Of a stretch of 64,000 nt of DNA, positions 39,501-45,674 are shown one piece after another. Below the pieces are notes generated by a model that saw only the letters and a program-made list of their open reading frames with translations, was not told the DNA's origin and did no database searches. Origin of the DNA: Trileptium ribeirensis (lineage: Eukaryota > Nematoda > Enoplea > Enoplida > Thoracostomopsidae); assembly GCA_030248225.1 (NCBI GenBank), contig JASANE010028230.1, positions 1-64,000 on the forward strand, given 5' to 3'. A program made the position numbers and the translations under genes. Each line of letters begins with the position of its first letter. The stretch's first letter is position 1.

Positions 39501-40842
39501 TAACGAGAAGTTAAATACATGTTTTGCTCTACGCATACCCATGTTCCAATGTTCCGTTTCTGCCATTGTCTAATTCTGCCGAAGTACTAGTACCCGTCTG
39601 CTTCACTGTTTCACCGTTTGTATGCAACGACAAATCAGAACAGTTATCAGGCGACGACCAGAAACCACCATCGATTTCTTCATACAATGATTCTTCGTCG
39701 TCGGCGTTATTAGTTCTGCCATAACTATTGTCGCCTAAATCAGAACTAGCAGCGTAACAACTTGGACCATACACGGATCCAGCAGCACTGCTTTGTCCAG
39801 ACTCGTAGCCTGACGATGAAATGGATGAATCTATAGTACCCGTTGGAGAAATTTTTCGCCGTAATAAATTGGCGTCACAATTATTGTTTATACGGCTAAG
39901 GCTTTTAGTTCTGTGGGATGCAATCGGTAGCATTCCTTCACGTCCAAACGATGTTGTTACGTGTGATGTTATACGCTGATTTGACTCGGCAGAAGGTGCT
40001 AACTTCTCTAAATCCGACGACGATCCAGAGACCGTATCACATACAGTTGATGAGCGGTAAAAATTTGTATTTGATTCACACTCAGTTGTGGTGCTAGGCA
40101 GTAGCGATTGTTGTGATACTGATTGCTTCTCAGTTAAATCGTTTGAAGAGCCCGATAATAGTGGGCCATTGCTCGGCGAAATATAACTGAAACTGTCGTC
40201 GAAGCCAACATTTGAACTCGTACTAGGCAATAATGATTGTGTTGACACTGACTGCTTTTCATTTGAACAGCTCAAAGAACCCGGTAATATTTGGCTGTTA
40301 CTGGAAGAAGCATAATTATTGTTTGTTTGGTCGATGCCAACACTTGATGAACTAAACAAACAACTCGACAAAGCTGAACTGTCGCACGGCTCTGCAGCTT
40401 TTAACAATTGTAATACGTTCGGTAGTGGTAAGAGTGGTAAAGAATTTTTGCGATCATTCGATAAACGATTCAAATTATCACCGACTGACTTGTTAAAGTG
40501 TTTAGCTTGAAGTATTGGCGATGTTTTACGATCATTGCAGCTATTTAACGCCAAATTGCCGTTCGTATTGTTGTTATTGTTGTCAGAAAATTTACTTTTT
40601 AATGCACCATTTTGATTGACGTGTGACAATGCTGAAGGTGATAACGATGACGTTGGAAAGTTATCGCAGTACGAATGTTGTATTAGCGGAAGCAGGTTTG
40701 GACGATTTTCGTTGTTTAGAGACCTTAATGGTCTATTGTCGACAATAAAAGGGCTTGGTGATGATGTTAGAAAATTATATCTGCGTTCGGCCAATGTTGG
40801 ACGAATAGTTTCCGTTTTAACGTCGTGGTTGACAGTTTCCAT
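3368..40842 (-). CDS. FHOD/Fhos-family formin, multi-exon gene (overall span)
   Basis: FHOD formins assemble and cap actin filaments, bundle them, and organise sarcomeres and stress fibres. Twenty exons were joined by family motifs, and every intron phase agrees. Predicted layout: Ser/Asn-rich N-terminus (residues about 1-434), FH3 armadillo-like region (about 437-680), linker (680-1040), FH1 proline runs (about 1050-1100), FH2 (about 1110-1500) with KRSNAINIG and [10 protein letters not shown], a basic segment after FH2, and a DAD with DDEILEGLV followed by ERKKAR and NRKSS. The total is about 1,617 codons before a last exon that is not certain, close to the long vertebrate FHOD3. FH3 and DAD are known to bind each other and hold the protein inactive. 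The family call is from recognised motifs, not a search. The GTPase-binding domain normally in front of FH3 was not found. One intron uses a GC donor. Confidence 0.93.
3521..5026. other. FHOD intron
   Basis: No exon or RNA gene seen. The only structure is a 71-bp imperfect tandem duplication at about 4867-4980, in which CAGAACAAAAAAA and ATTTCAACAATAAATCG recur. Confidence 0.6.
5027..5219 (-). CDS. FHOD exon 19: tail between FH2 and DAD
   Basis: A 193-bp exon with acceptor TTCCAG and donor A|GTTAGT. It encodes [20 protein letters not shown], then a polar stretch with [12 protein letters not shown] and [12 protein letters not shown]. The HE-M-x-x-L element and the basic R-x-R patch after it recur in FHOD tails. 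Phase 1 matches the two-base start of the next exon. Confidence 0.85.
5220..6047. other. FHOD intron, nothing notable
   Basis: Ordinary AT-rich intron between the FH2 end and the tail exon; no repeat or conserved element recognised. Confidence 0.6.
6048..6315 (-). CDS. FHOD exon 18: end of FH2 and basic tail (SEFLWDC... RERNKTRGK)
   Basis: A 268-bp exon with acceptor TTTCTAG and donor GTAAGT. It encodes [36 protein letters not shown], the FH2 C-terminal helix with [17 protein letters not shown], and the basic [14 protein letters not shown]. In this family that basic segment links FH2 to the tail. The annotated Met ORF begins inside the exon; the true exon extends about 67 bases further upstream by phase and homology. 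Confidence 0.96.
6316..8720. other. FHOD intron containing a 110-bp satellite
   Basis: Apart from the satellite block at 6771-7630 the intron shows no recognisable element. ORFs here arise from the repeat. Confidence 0.6.
6771..7630. repeat. 110-bp satellite, about 8 tandem copies
   Basis: TTTAGTATGTTGA recurs at 6771, 6881, 6991, 7101, 7211, 7321, 7431 and about 7541, an exact 110-bp period except the last step (111). Each unit contains GAGCGCAAATGTTCTAAAT, CATTCGTTTTTGAAGC and the palindromic ATATGCATATGCA. Central units are nearly identical; the first and last are more diverged, as expected from unequal exchange. Confidence 0.97.
8721..8833 (-). CDS. FHOD exon 17: FH2 coiled-coil segment ([20 protein letters not shown])
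   Basis: A 113-bp exon with acceptor TTTTAG. It encodes [20 protein letters not shown], then [17 protein letters not shown]. Homology and phase require a two-base overhang. The only donor that fits is AA|GTGGGC, which is weak, so the 3' end is less certain than the 5' end. The unspliced frame runs on to 8612 but loses similarity to the family. Confidence 0.88.
9285..9350 (+). mobile_element. tRNA-derived SINE head
   Basis: RNA polymerase III promoter boxes are visible: an A-box-like TAGCTTAGTGGTTAG at about 9292-9306 and a B-box GGTTCAATTC at 9326-9335. The spacing is that of a tRNA gene. The arms do not fold into a full cloverleaf by eye, so this is a SINE head rather than a working tRNA. 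The 3' end of the element is not defined. Confidence 0.6.
9690..9832. mobile_element. Foldback / MITE-like hairpin
   Basis: The left half (ATTTTGGGAGGGTCATGG, then TTTCATGGACAAAAA) is similar to the reverse complement of the right half (ATTTTGATAGGATCACGG, then TATCATGAACAAAAA). The arms are about 50 bp and imperfect, so this is an old element. The ORF over it is not coding. Confidence 0.5.
10187..10348 (-). CDS. FHOD exon 16: FH2 ([18 protein letters not shown])
   Basis: A 162-bp, phase-0 exon with acceptor TTTCAG and donor GTAAGG. It encodes [20 protein letters not shown], then [20 protein letters not shown] and [14 protein letters not shown]. This matches the FHOD FH2 segment (GF-L-YL-KV-EVKDTV...SLL-HL...FPDS-DLYS...AR-AR). 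Confidence 0.97.
10349..11939. other. FHOD intron, nothing notable
   Basis: One short GC-richer patch at about 10565-10620 (GGCGGGGTGACCCGGGG) stands out from the AT-rich background; no gene, RNA or repeat unit recognised. Confidence 0.55.
11940..12059 (-). CDS. FHOD exon 15: FH2 ([11 protein letters not shown])
   Basis: A 120-bp, phase-0 exon with acceptor TTTCAG and donor GTAAGC. The correct frame reads [20 protein letters not shown] followed by [20 protein letters not shown]. It differs from the longest ORF in the region, which is a shadow. L-x-x-IGNFLNG is the most diagnostic formin FH2 motif. Confidence 0.96.
12060..12807. other. FHOD intron, nothing notable
   Basis: AT-rich intron inside FH2; no structure recognised. 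Confidence 0.6.
12808..12993 (-). CDS. FHOD exon 14: FH2 ([12 protein letters not shown]... [11 protein letters not shown])
   Basis: A 186-bp, phase-0 exon with acceptor TTTTTTAG and donor GTACGT. It encodes [20 protein letters not shown], then the stretch with [19 protein letters not shown] and [16 protein letters not shown]. This matches the FHOD FH2 knob region (P-EEE...LG-AEQFLL-x-SSI...RL-LW). Confidence 0.95.
12994..14434. other. FHOD intron with one SINE head
   Basis: Non-coding apart from the tRNA-like element at about 13336-13395 on the minus strand. Confidence 0.6.
13336..13395 (-). mobile_element. tRNA-derived SINE head
   Basis: On the minus strand an A-box-like CTAAGCCGTTAGGGTG is followed by the B-box GGTTCGATACC (plus positions 13337-13347), at tRNA-like spacing. 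A clean acceptor stem is not visible. It is probably a decayed SINE; a tRNA pseudogene is the alternative. Confidence 0.5.
14435..14587 (-). CDS. FHOD exon 13: FH2 core ([10 protein letters not shown])
   Basis: A 153-bp, phase-0 exon with acceptor TTGCAG and donor GTATTA. It encodes [20 protein letters not shown] then [20 protein letters not shown] and [17 protein letters not shown] is the FH2 signature that contributes to the dimer and actin-binding surface; the Ile and Lys used for nucleation lie in or near it. The exon is preceded by the longest intron of the gene. Confidence 0.96.
16422..18195. repeat. 112-bp satellite, about 16 tandem copies
   Basis: The unit contains GGATAGAGTTGGACATACGG, GATTTAAAACGAATTGTTGC and GACTAGTATTGAAGCTGAG. 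It also carries an internal short duplication of GCACAGAGCTGTGG flanking GATG repeats. The period is 112 bp (for example 17882 to 17994), with small length changes from GATG copy number. The minus-strand Cys/Ser/His-rich ORFs are read from the repeat and are not genes. Confidence 0.97.
18475..18660. other. GC-richer block of unknown origin
   Basis: Markedly richer in G and C than its surroundings, with GGTCCTCGTGGAGG and CCTCCAGGGGGTGGGG. It gives open frames on both strands rich in Pro and Gly, but no recognised domain. Probably part of an unidentified mobile element. Confidence 0.3.
19505..19865. mobile_element. MITE-like element with about 50-bp inverted ends
   Basis: The left end (GATGACGTGGCCAATTTTTG, then GTTTGTCCCA) matches the reverse complement of the right end (GATGACGCGCCCGATTTCTG, then GTTTGTCCCA). 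The interior has no transposase. Size about 360 bp. Target duplication not resolved. Confidence 0.6.
21064..21242 (-). CDS. FHOD exon 12: start of FH2 (LFWKE... [11 protein letters not shown])
   Basis: A 179-bp exon with acceptor AATATAG and donor GTAAAA. It encodes 59 complete codons from [15 protein letters not shown] to ETRTKEGPK, including [20 protein letters not shown]. This is the FH2 lasso/linker signature (LFW...W-x-x-EPVE-D...LFE). The frame runs on past the donor, but the phase-0 junction with KPNEKKQEI at the next exon places the end at Lys. Confidence 0.93.
21243..22148. other. FHOD intron between FH1 and FH2, nothing notable
   Basis: AT-rich; no repeat or exon recognised. Confidence 0.6.
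22149..23276 (-). CDS. FHOD exon 11: acidic/Gln-rich linker and FH1 proline runs
   Basis: A 1,128-bp exon with acceptor TTTTAG and donor GTAAAG. It encodes about 376 residues: an N-terminal part with [16 protein letters not shown], an acidic DDDD patch, KRKETFGLS, Gln runs, an Ala/Lys/Arg-rich helical block near [18 protein letters not shown], then [17 protein letters not shown] and Q/M-rich sequence. The last 60 or so residues are FH1: four or five runs of 5-6 prolines separated by Gly, Leu, Ser and Ala. FH1 binds profilin-actin and SH3/WW proteins. The plus-strand ORFs over this exon are shadows of its Gly/Pro codons. Intron retention would add KEMAN and stop. Confidence 0.93.
23277..24081. 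other. FHOD intron, nothing notable
   Basis: No structure recognised; the plus-strand ORF at 23482-23694 has no motif and lies inside the intron. Confidence 0.55.
24082..24134 (-). CDS. FHOD exon 10: short linker exon
   Basis: A 53-bp exon with acceptor TTTATAG and donor GTAAGT. It completes Gly and encodes [17 protein letters not shown], ending one base into an Arg codon. Both junction phases match, which supports the exon although the sequence has no family motif. Confidence 0.72.
24135..25190. other. FHOD intron, nothing clear
   Basis: A G-rich patch at about 24664-24700 is followed by GAGGCTAGGTCTTAAG-type sequence. Similar AGGCTTAGGCT strings occur near 13190 and 26765, suggesting a weak dispersed repeat. 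Confidence 0.4.
25191..25283 (-). CDS. FHOD exon 9: Gly/Ser/Arg-rich linker
   Basis: A 93-bp exon with acceptor CTTTAG and donor GTAATT. Read in the phase set by the previous exon it gives [20 protein letters not shown] then [11 protein letters not shown]. The linker after FH3 is poorly conserved in this family, so the call rests on splice sites, matching phases on both sides and absence of stops. Confidence 0.72.
25284..26071. other. FHOD intron
   Basis: Contains a stretch at about 25725-25930 open in several frames with GGTGG/GATGAT repeats. It has no splice-consistent role, since exons 8 and 9 join in phase without it. Confidence 0.5.
26072..26277 (-). CDS. FHOD exon 8: [20 protein letters not shown], end of FH3
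   Basis: A 206-bp exon with acceptor TTTCAG and donor GTTAAC. It starts [20 protein letters not shown], as in FHOD proteins (TLSGLPDQD-x-YDV-D), and continues with a helical acidic stretch ending near [16 protein letters not shown]. Phase 2 at the end agrees with exon 9 (AG|A, Arg). It has no ATG-initiated ORF of its own and was found by motif and phase. Confidence 0.92.
26278..28176. other. FHOD intron, GC-AG type, with purine-rich repeat
   Basis: Starts with GCATGT instead of GT and ends TTTCAG. Its 5' part (in gene orientation) contains the degenerate purine-rich minisatellite at about 27250-27900. Confidence 0.7.
27250..27900. repeat. Degenerate purine-rich minisatellite
   Basis: Variants of AAGAATGTGGCAAGAAAACT recur irregularly at roughly 20-30-bp spacing (GTGGCGAGAAAAC, GTGGCAAGGAAACTAAAG, GTGGGAAGAAAACTAAG, and so on). 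The plus strand is almost free of C runs; on the gene's strand it is pyrimidine-rich. An old, decayed tandem array. Confidence 0.7.
28177..28274 (-). CDS. FHOD exon 7: PWTNLM... [14 protein letters not shown] donor
   Basis: A 98-bp exon with acceptor TTTCAG. It completes Gly, then encodes [20 protein letters not shown] and [12 protein letters not shown], matching FHOD PW-N-M and ELLVYAMTLVNK. The homology stops exactly at AAG, where the next bases are GCATGT rather than GT. The following exon resumes with TLNGIPDQD in phase 0. This therefore looks like a genuine GC-AG intron. Confidence 0.92.
28275..29200. other. FHOD intron, nothing notable
   Basis: AT-rich, no structure recognised. Confidence 0.6.
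29201..29312 (-). CDS. FHOD exon 6: [18 protein letters not shown]
   Basis: A 112-bp exon with acceptor TTTTAG and donor GTATGT. It encodes [20 protein letters not shown] followed by [17 protein letters not shown]. This matches the FHOD FH3 helix pair that follows SSK, including the VD-x-x-RG ending completed by the next exon. It ends in phase 1. Confidence 0.94.
29313..30775. other. FHOD intron
   Basis: No exon seen. A short self-complementary GC patch (CCGGAATTCCGGTTCCGG) at about 30610 sits in otherwise AT-rich DNA. Confidence 0.55.
30764..30951. repeat. 94-bp tandem duplication of an FHOD exon and its donor
   Basis: Copy A 30764-30857 and copy B 30858-30951 are adjacent and differ at five positions. 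Each unit carries most of exon 5 plus GTAAGTATATGG. The breakpoint falls inside the exon on one side and inside the intron on the other. Confidence 0.96.
30776..30864 (-). CDS. Duplicated FHOD exon 5, copy A: candidate mutually exclusive alternative
   Basis: The second unit of the 94-bp tandem duplication encodes [18 protein letters not shown] and WLYCLVSSK before an intact GTAAGT donor. It differs from copy B at five bases, four of which change the residue (V/I, N/S, S/C, L/V). It lacks the original acceptor. However, the AG inside copy B's own donor (GTAAG|TATATGG) would open an 89-bp exon. Joined to exon 4 it reads V-Y-G-MLYIDG in frame and ends in the right phase. The pyrimidine-rich end of copy B lies just upstream. 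It could instead be an unused relic; transcript data would decide. Confidence 0.5.
30870..30964 (-). CDS. FHOD exon 5, copy [20 protein letters not shown]
   Basis: A 95-bp exon with acceptor TTTTAG and donor GTAAGT. It completes the Ala codon opened by exon 4, then encodes [20 protein letters not shown] and [11 protein letters not shown], ending in phase 0 as exon 6 needs. This is the copy with the family-typical LGQV start, so it is likely the constitutive form. All but its first 13 bases are tandemly duplicated immediately downstream. Confidence 0.94.
30965..32506. other. FHOD intron, nothing notable
   Basis: AT-rich; a plus-strand ORF at 31699-31899 has no recognisable motif and is not supported. 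Confidence 0.55.
32507..32612 (-). CDS. FHOD exon 4: FH3 core ([10 protein letters not shown]... NYQNYILR)
   Basis: A 106-bp exon with acceptor TTTACAG and donor GTATCT. It encodes 35 codons from [10 protein letters not shown] through [19 protein letters not shown], one of the best conserved FHOD stretches. It ends one base into an Ala codon, which exon 5 completes. The open frame continues upstream into the intron, but the acceptor and family alignment place the exon start at the first Asp codon. Confidence 0.95.
32640..32983 (-). other. Unexplained coding-like stretch inside an FHOD intron
   Basis: On the minus strand, three overlapping open stretches in different frames follow one another. 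The first starts at ATG about 32972 ([20 protein letters not shown], continuing to IHQGR before a GTATGT). A middle one holds [20 protein letters not shown]. The last holds [17 protein letters not shown]. They look more protein-like than their surroundings but match nothing I recognise. The first could be an alternative phase-0 first exon joining exon 4; the set could instead be a frameshifted pseudogene or transposon remnant. Confidence 0.25.
32984..33339. other. FHOD intron remainder, nothing notable
   Basis: No structure recognised. Confidence 0.5.
33340..33407 (-). CDS. FHOD exon 3: FH3 helix ([15 protein letters not shown])
   Basis: A 68-bp exon with a TTTCTAG acceptor and GTAAGT donor. 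It completes a Glu codon, then encodes [18 protein letters not shown] and QIFQ, nearly identical to the conserved FHOD FH3 segment. It ends in phase 0, matching the next exon. Confidence 0.92.
34650..36690. repeat. Higher-order tandem repeat, about 209-bp period, older monomers at the left
   Basis: CATTCGACGAAATACAGGAC recurs at about 35606, 35815, 36023, 36232 and 36441 (steps 209, 208, 209, 209). Each 209-bp unit is a dimer-like pair sharing ACAGGACCAGAAGCCCTAC / ACAGGACCATAAGCCCTAC and TATTCGTTATTCAAACCAGG / TATTCGTTTTTCAAACGAGG. Left of 35290 the monomers are more diverged and interrupted. ORFs at 35884-36087 and 36558-36833 are repeat artefacts. Confidence 0.93.
34965..35288. mobile_element. 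Probable MITE inserted in the 209-bp array
   Basis: The repeat array is interrupted by about 320 bp beginning GCGGCGTTCACGTTATAATG. This resembles the ends of the element inside the terminal palindrome (GCGGCGTTTACGTTATAAAG at 60831). The right boundary ends near AATTCGCGCC, a weak inverted match. The interior contains GTGTC/GACAC strings like those in the palindrome element. Confidence 0.45.
36875..36936 (-). CDS. FHOD exon 2: start of FH3 region
   Basis: A 62-bp exon between a TTTTAG acceptor and a GTAAGT donor. After one base completing a glycine codon it encodes [20 protein letters not shown] and ends one base into the next codon. [10 protein letters not shown] is a hallmark of FHOD proteins just before the first FH3 helices. 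In vertebrates this stretch directly follows the GTPase-binding domain, so this is where that domain would be expected to join. It is too short to appear as an ORF and was found from the family motif. Confidence 0.88.
36937..39538. other. First FHOD intron, no exon found
   Basis: I looked on the minus strand for a GTPase-binding-domain exon (the family's DDTDPF-type motif) and saw none. A B-box-like GGTTCAATCC at 39234 may mark a decayed SINE. Otherwise nothing recognised. Confidence 0.5.
39539..40842 (-). CDS. FHOD exon 1: long Ser/Asn-rich N-terminal coding exon
   Basis: The exon begins at an ATG in a strong context (GCC ATG G), with in-frame TAG and TAA four and five codons upstream, so this start is well supported. 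It runs open for 434 codons plus two bases and reaches a GG|GTATGC donor; the unspliced frame stops a few codons later. The sequence is low-complexity, rich in Ser, Asn and Leu, with no recognised domain. A block containing EKQSVS-QSLLPST occurs twice (around 40110 and 40240), an internal repeat. Near the end an acidic stretch ([15 protein letters not shown]) precedes the donor. The phase-2 end joins exactly to the exon at 36936, which starts with one base. It is therefore probably the first coding exon of an FHOD isoform. A separate gene is less likely, but RNA data are needed to prove the junction. Confidence 0.75.
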
Positions 40843-43800
40843 GGCGAAAAATATTTACTATTTAGTCAGTATACTACATCGTAAACTTAAACCTGTTAGC
40901 ATATACCATCTGCTGGCTTGAAAACCACGAAAGGTGGCTTAAAAACCGCAGCAGAAAATAAATTCGAGCAGATTTATTAATATTGTTGATTCATTTATCA
41001 CTATAACATGTATCAACTGGATTTAAAACTAAATTATGTTCTCAGATAATTTTATATATATATATATATTTTGTAAACAGACTAAACAATGACTACAACT
41101 ACGGCTAGCATCATACTGTAAATTTCCACATCTGTATGAGACTATAAATGGTTGTTGGTTATTTATGCATCTTTTGATTTTGGTTCCAAGCTCCAAGCTA
41201 TAACTTGCTGCTACCAACAGACATACCCAAGTGCTACGTCTTCAGTGACAGTACAGTGGTACGGGCTACACAGCACAATACACATAAACACACTTGCACA
41301 CAGGGGCATATAAAATCGAAGTTTTTAATCCTGAGTATCAGGTCAAAAAACCGTGTTGTGAGGAAGATTTTTGAAAATTTGATTACAGGTTTATGAGTAA
41401 AGCAATTAGAACATTGCTCCACAAGCATGCATTATGAATATCTAAACCGACAACTGATATTCTAAAAACTAATATCATAAAATTTTAAAGGTAGGAAAAC
41501 AAAAAGGTTACGAAATCCTTAAACAACAAATCAAATATTGATGTAATCACTATATAGAGAGTTCATGATAAATTCTTGAACGTAATTGTGACGCTCTTGC
41601 CACAACGCGTTACGTTTTAGGATATAGCGCACTATTTTTCCGGTATTTGTCAACTTTTAAATTTGTGGAAACAAATTCTCTACTTTACATTGGCCCGACA
41701 ACGTTCGTCCAGTTCCCTCATTTTTGTTCTTTTCCAGTTCTATTTTGTTCCAATTAAAAAAACTTAGTGGCTGGTAGGACGTAAGGTGGCGATACAGGAA
41801 AAAATTAGAAATTTGTCTCCACCACTAAAAATAAATTACGAAAAAGCGATTGCGCTATCTCACAGCGTATATAACTTAGTGTGGCATGAGTGTTATCGCT
41901 TTGAGCGTTCATCCCGAACTCTTGATTTTAAAATATTTATACATCTTCTTTGATCATAACCGAAAAGAACTATGCAATATTAACAATTGCAGTGGAGTGC
42001 ACTTATCGAAAAATCGCTTGGGAAGAGTTTGAAAAAATAATGACATTTGTACTATATCCACATTTGTTTTAATTTACACATTTTGCCCAGGTGTAAATAG
42101 ATATTTAACCATAATATTAACTATAGGTACACTCTACTATACTTTGTTTGAACTTTGATTAGCTAAGAAACGAATTTGAGAAATTTCCTTGATGCCTTGA
42201 TATCTAGACCTTATCTGATAAAACGATGGACGCGATTGCGTGCAGTTATACACTCCGTCACAGCATATTCGTATTGCTCTACTCTTTGTGGACTCGCCAA
42301 AATTATTTTTTGTTACAAAGAATATATAATACTTAGATCCCAAACGTTGAAAAATTCCTCACGTTCATCTGAAGTTTTAATCTACGAATCTTTTAATGGA
42401 TTCATCAAAACTCATAGAAAAATTAGAACAGAAAAAAAGCAAATCAAATGTTACATATTTTGTCGTCTCCAACTCACTTTATTGTAAATCTAGATATTTG
42501 ATGGAAACATTGCAGTGTACGAATTTTGAACGCAAAACATTAACAACTACTAATTTAATTAAGCTGCACGTTACTTGTGTACCTAGGCAAGATCTTTTAC
42601 GAATACGCGAATATAACACGTGCAGTAAACCGACTACCGATTACTGCAGAAAGTCTGTGTGTAACATAAAAAATGTTATTATTCTGTTATGTGAGTTGTA
42701 AGAAATTAATTTATATCATAGATGTCTATAGGGGTACGAGAGAGGTTACCACCTAATTATTCTACCTCCTCAAGCCATATTAACCCTTACCCTGCGAATA
42801 AAACGCGTGGAAACCCTTAGCAATTATATAAGCCAAATTGCAAAATTATGAAGAAAAATGAGAAACTTGTGGAGAGAAATTGGCTTAAGTTATATATCTG
42901 GAACTCAAACTATATAAATTTTTTGCCATATATTTCGACGAAAATAAGCGAGTAGAAGTATGTTTGGTAGGATTGCGAATCTGCAATTCGGTTTACCGTT
43001 GCTACTCTTGCTATACTCATAGTTTTGCCTTCATAGGCTGTGTATCAAGACGGCAGGAACAAGGGTAAAGCCGATTGCTGCTTATTCCGAATCCTGGCCT
43101 AAATTTACATATGGCGTCATATTTTCGTTAAAACCGAAGACAAAAATTTTATATCGTTTTGGGTCGCGTTTCCGTGCACTTACCGCAAGCGGGAAAATTA
43201 GAGAATATATGGACGATTACTGGTTACCCTCTGGTCGCGCACCAACCCCCCCCCCTCCCCGGAAATACCTACTCCCTTTAATTCGATGGACCTTGAACAC
43301 GAATAATAAATAACATATAGTACATGCTAGAAATTTCTATCAGAAACTATCTGTGAACGATATCTAGTCATTTTGTTATATTTCTAATAACTTCAATGAA
43401 ACACATTTCACATCCGCAATATACATAATTTTAGGAACCCGAAAATTAAAATTAAGACATTCGGGACTTTTTAATTAGTCTGTGAGACTAGTAGTGTGTT
43501 TTTTCTATTTCATCTCAAACAAGCAATAATTGAATATGTACATATAGTCGTTGGCTGAGATGACTAAAAATCACTTTTTAAAAGTAATAACATGTCAGTT
43601 TCGTTTAGTAAAACAATTAATAAGTTTTCATTTTAGGTATAGATAGTCAGTCGCCTTTTTAGCTGCTACAAGTATTGTTTTTTCTATGTCTATTGTTTTG
43701 TTTTATGCAGTCTGCATGATACGGAAGCAAAATTTTGATGTTCAAGGAACGGCATAGAATTTTGAACTGAAGAAATAAATAATAAGCAAAATGTTGAAAA

Positions 43801-43868
43801 TGAGGAAAATTATCCGAAAAAATTGGGGCGACTGATGAATATTTTTGGTCACTGCCTTGGACTGCACC
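40843..43868. other. 5' flank of FHOD exon 1, no gene seen
   Basis: Presumed 5' UTR, promoter or upstream intron of the formin gene. It contains a TA microsatellite at about 41054-41070. I see no conserved coding motif. No core promoter can be assigned with confidence. Confidence 0.45.
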
Positions 43869-44167
43869 CCATAGGTGTCGACAGGAGGTAGGGGACAACT
43901 ACCTTCGCACCCCACCCCCAAATCGCATTTACCTCCTCGTCGGCGGCGCGGCAAAGCCGCGTGCAAAATTTTAATTTACAAAACTACCAGGGTGAAAAGT
44001 CGCATATACTGGGGTAAAATTGGCAAAAATAAACAGGGGAAATTGACAAAAATTGTGGAAAAGTTAGGAGCTATTAAAATATTCGGCAATTTACCACCCC
44101 CTCTCCCCCGCCGAGGATTTCCCCAAGACCATTTGCTCCTAAGCCGACAAACCTACGACACCTATGG
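43869..44167. mobile_element. 299-bp MITE with CCATAGGTGTCG inverted ends
   Basis: Begins CCATAGGTGTCG and ends CGACACCTATGG, a perfect 12-bp inverted repeat. The interior is GC-rich at both ends (GTCGGCGGCGCGGC) and has AAATTGGCAAAAAT-type sequence in the middle. Similar middle segments occur near 44810-44880 and 54410-54480, suggesting a family of related copies. Confidence 0.65.
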
Positions 44168-45370
44168 TCTTCACCTTCTTATCTGACAGATACTAATGCA
44201 ATATATAATTATAATAAAAAATATGAAATCGTTGCCACATATGTAAAAGAATACATTTTTTCGTTATAAATCCAGCACATATCTGTAATTTTAGTTCATA
44301 TTTGCAACAAAATTTTAAGGTTTATAAGTCAAAAATTCAACAAACGTTTAGCTCACAAGAACAGTAGGTGAAAATATAAAGAAACTATAATTTCAAAAAG
44401 CGTACCTATATATGTGATTTTGAATTTCTTACATCGATTGTTATTTTCATTTGAAATTGAGTACTTTGAAGATTGAAAAACTAAAATGGTTCCAGCGATA
44501 TCACACGCTAGGTAATCCTGAACTAGATATGTGAAGTACAAATTATATGCCTTACATAACATTTTCTTCCGAATTCAAATCTTGGCCTATTCAATGCTAT
44601 TTAACTAATATGTAACCATTTGGAATTAAAATATAATGAAACAAGCTTTTTACGGAAATAATTCTTTTAACAGAATGGTGTCAGCAGGGGCGTTGATTTG
44701 TTCTCAAAGGTCCAGAACCAAACAATCATATATGTCATAGGAATCTACCTCCCTGTGATGGCTCAGTATTCCGTTCCCTCCTCAACACGCGAAGAAGGCG
44801 CTCGGGAAATTTTCGGTTAATTTGGAAAAAAATTCGTAACAATTAGCTCAAATTGGCAAAAATTGAGTGAAATTTCCTCGTTCACCCCAATATCCTAGGT
44901 CACCTTAGTAGAGTTGAAAAAGTGTGGGATTAGTCACAACGTGAGCGAATAACAACGCACGTGCACACGTACAACGTACGACTAACTTAGTAAACACAAC
45001 GAGTCACAATGTGCGTTAGATCCGTTTGGACATGGCGGGCATGAAAGGATCAACAATATTTTTAGACATAAGCATATCTTCACTTGTGATTGCGACTGTT
45101 GCTTCCGCGTTTATACTTTTTTGAAAGCAGTCGATATATATAACTCTTTGTTTATCATATTTACGTGGTTTGGTGATTACATTACGACTTTATTTTATAA
45201 TACTACATTACTAATACATTTTATAATACTAATTACAAAATGTTATACAATTCTAGATATTAAATCTTTGCTTAATTTTATACTGAGTTTGTTTATCACT
45301 AAGCATATATGCCCATCCGACAATCCGGGCAACGAAATAGCTAAATTAGCTCACTTCTGGCAAATTTCTT
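44168..45370. other. Gene-free stretch
   Basis: Contains a diverged relative of the preceding MITE interior (about 44750-44920). No gene supported; the plus-strand ORF at 45121-45426 has no recognised motif. Confidence 0.45.
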
Positions 45371-45640
45371 ACAGTGTTATATTCAATACAGGTGATGATC
45401 CTAATGGTTTCAGTCAGAATCGTTAAGAAGAGCAGCTTTTAGATATAAAGACGCTGCATGTTTAGACAGATATTCTCAACGCATAAAGAAGGCTTATATG
45501 TTATATAACAGTGTTATATTCAATACAGGTGATGATCCTAATGGTTTCAGTCAGAATCGTTAAGAAGAGCAGCTTTTAGATATAAAGACGCTGCATGTTT
45601 AGACAGATATTCTCAACGCATAAAGAAGGCTTATACTGTA
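45371..45640. repeat. 137-bp tandem duplication
   Basis: ACAGTGTTATATTCAATACA starts at 45371 and again at 45508. The units are virtually identical over about 130 bp and are followed by a TA microsatellite at 45645-45668. One plus-strand frame stays open across both units (ESLRRAAFRYKDAACLDRYS, QRIKKAY) after a possible TTTCAG acceptor; I do not recognise it. Confidence 0.9.
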
Positions 45641-45642
45641 TT

Positions 45643-45674
<32 letters not shown>

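Noticed and set aside
40319..40921. Plus-strand ORFs opposite FHOD exon 1
   Set aside because: They lie antisense to a better-supported coding exon and have no motif.
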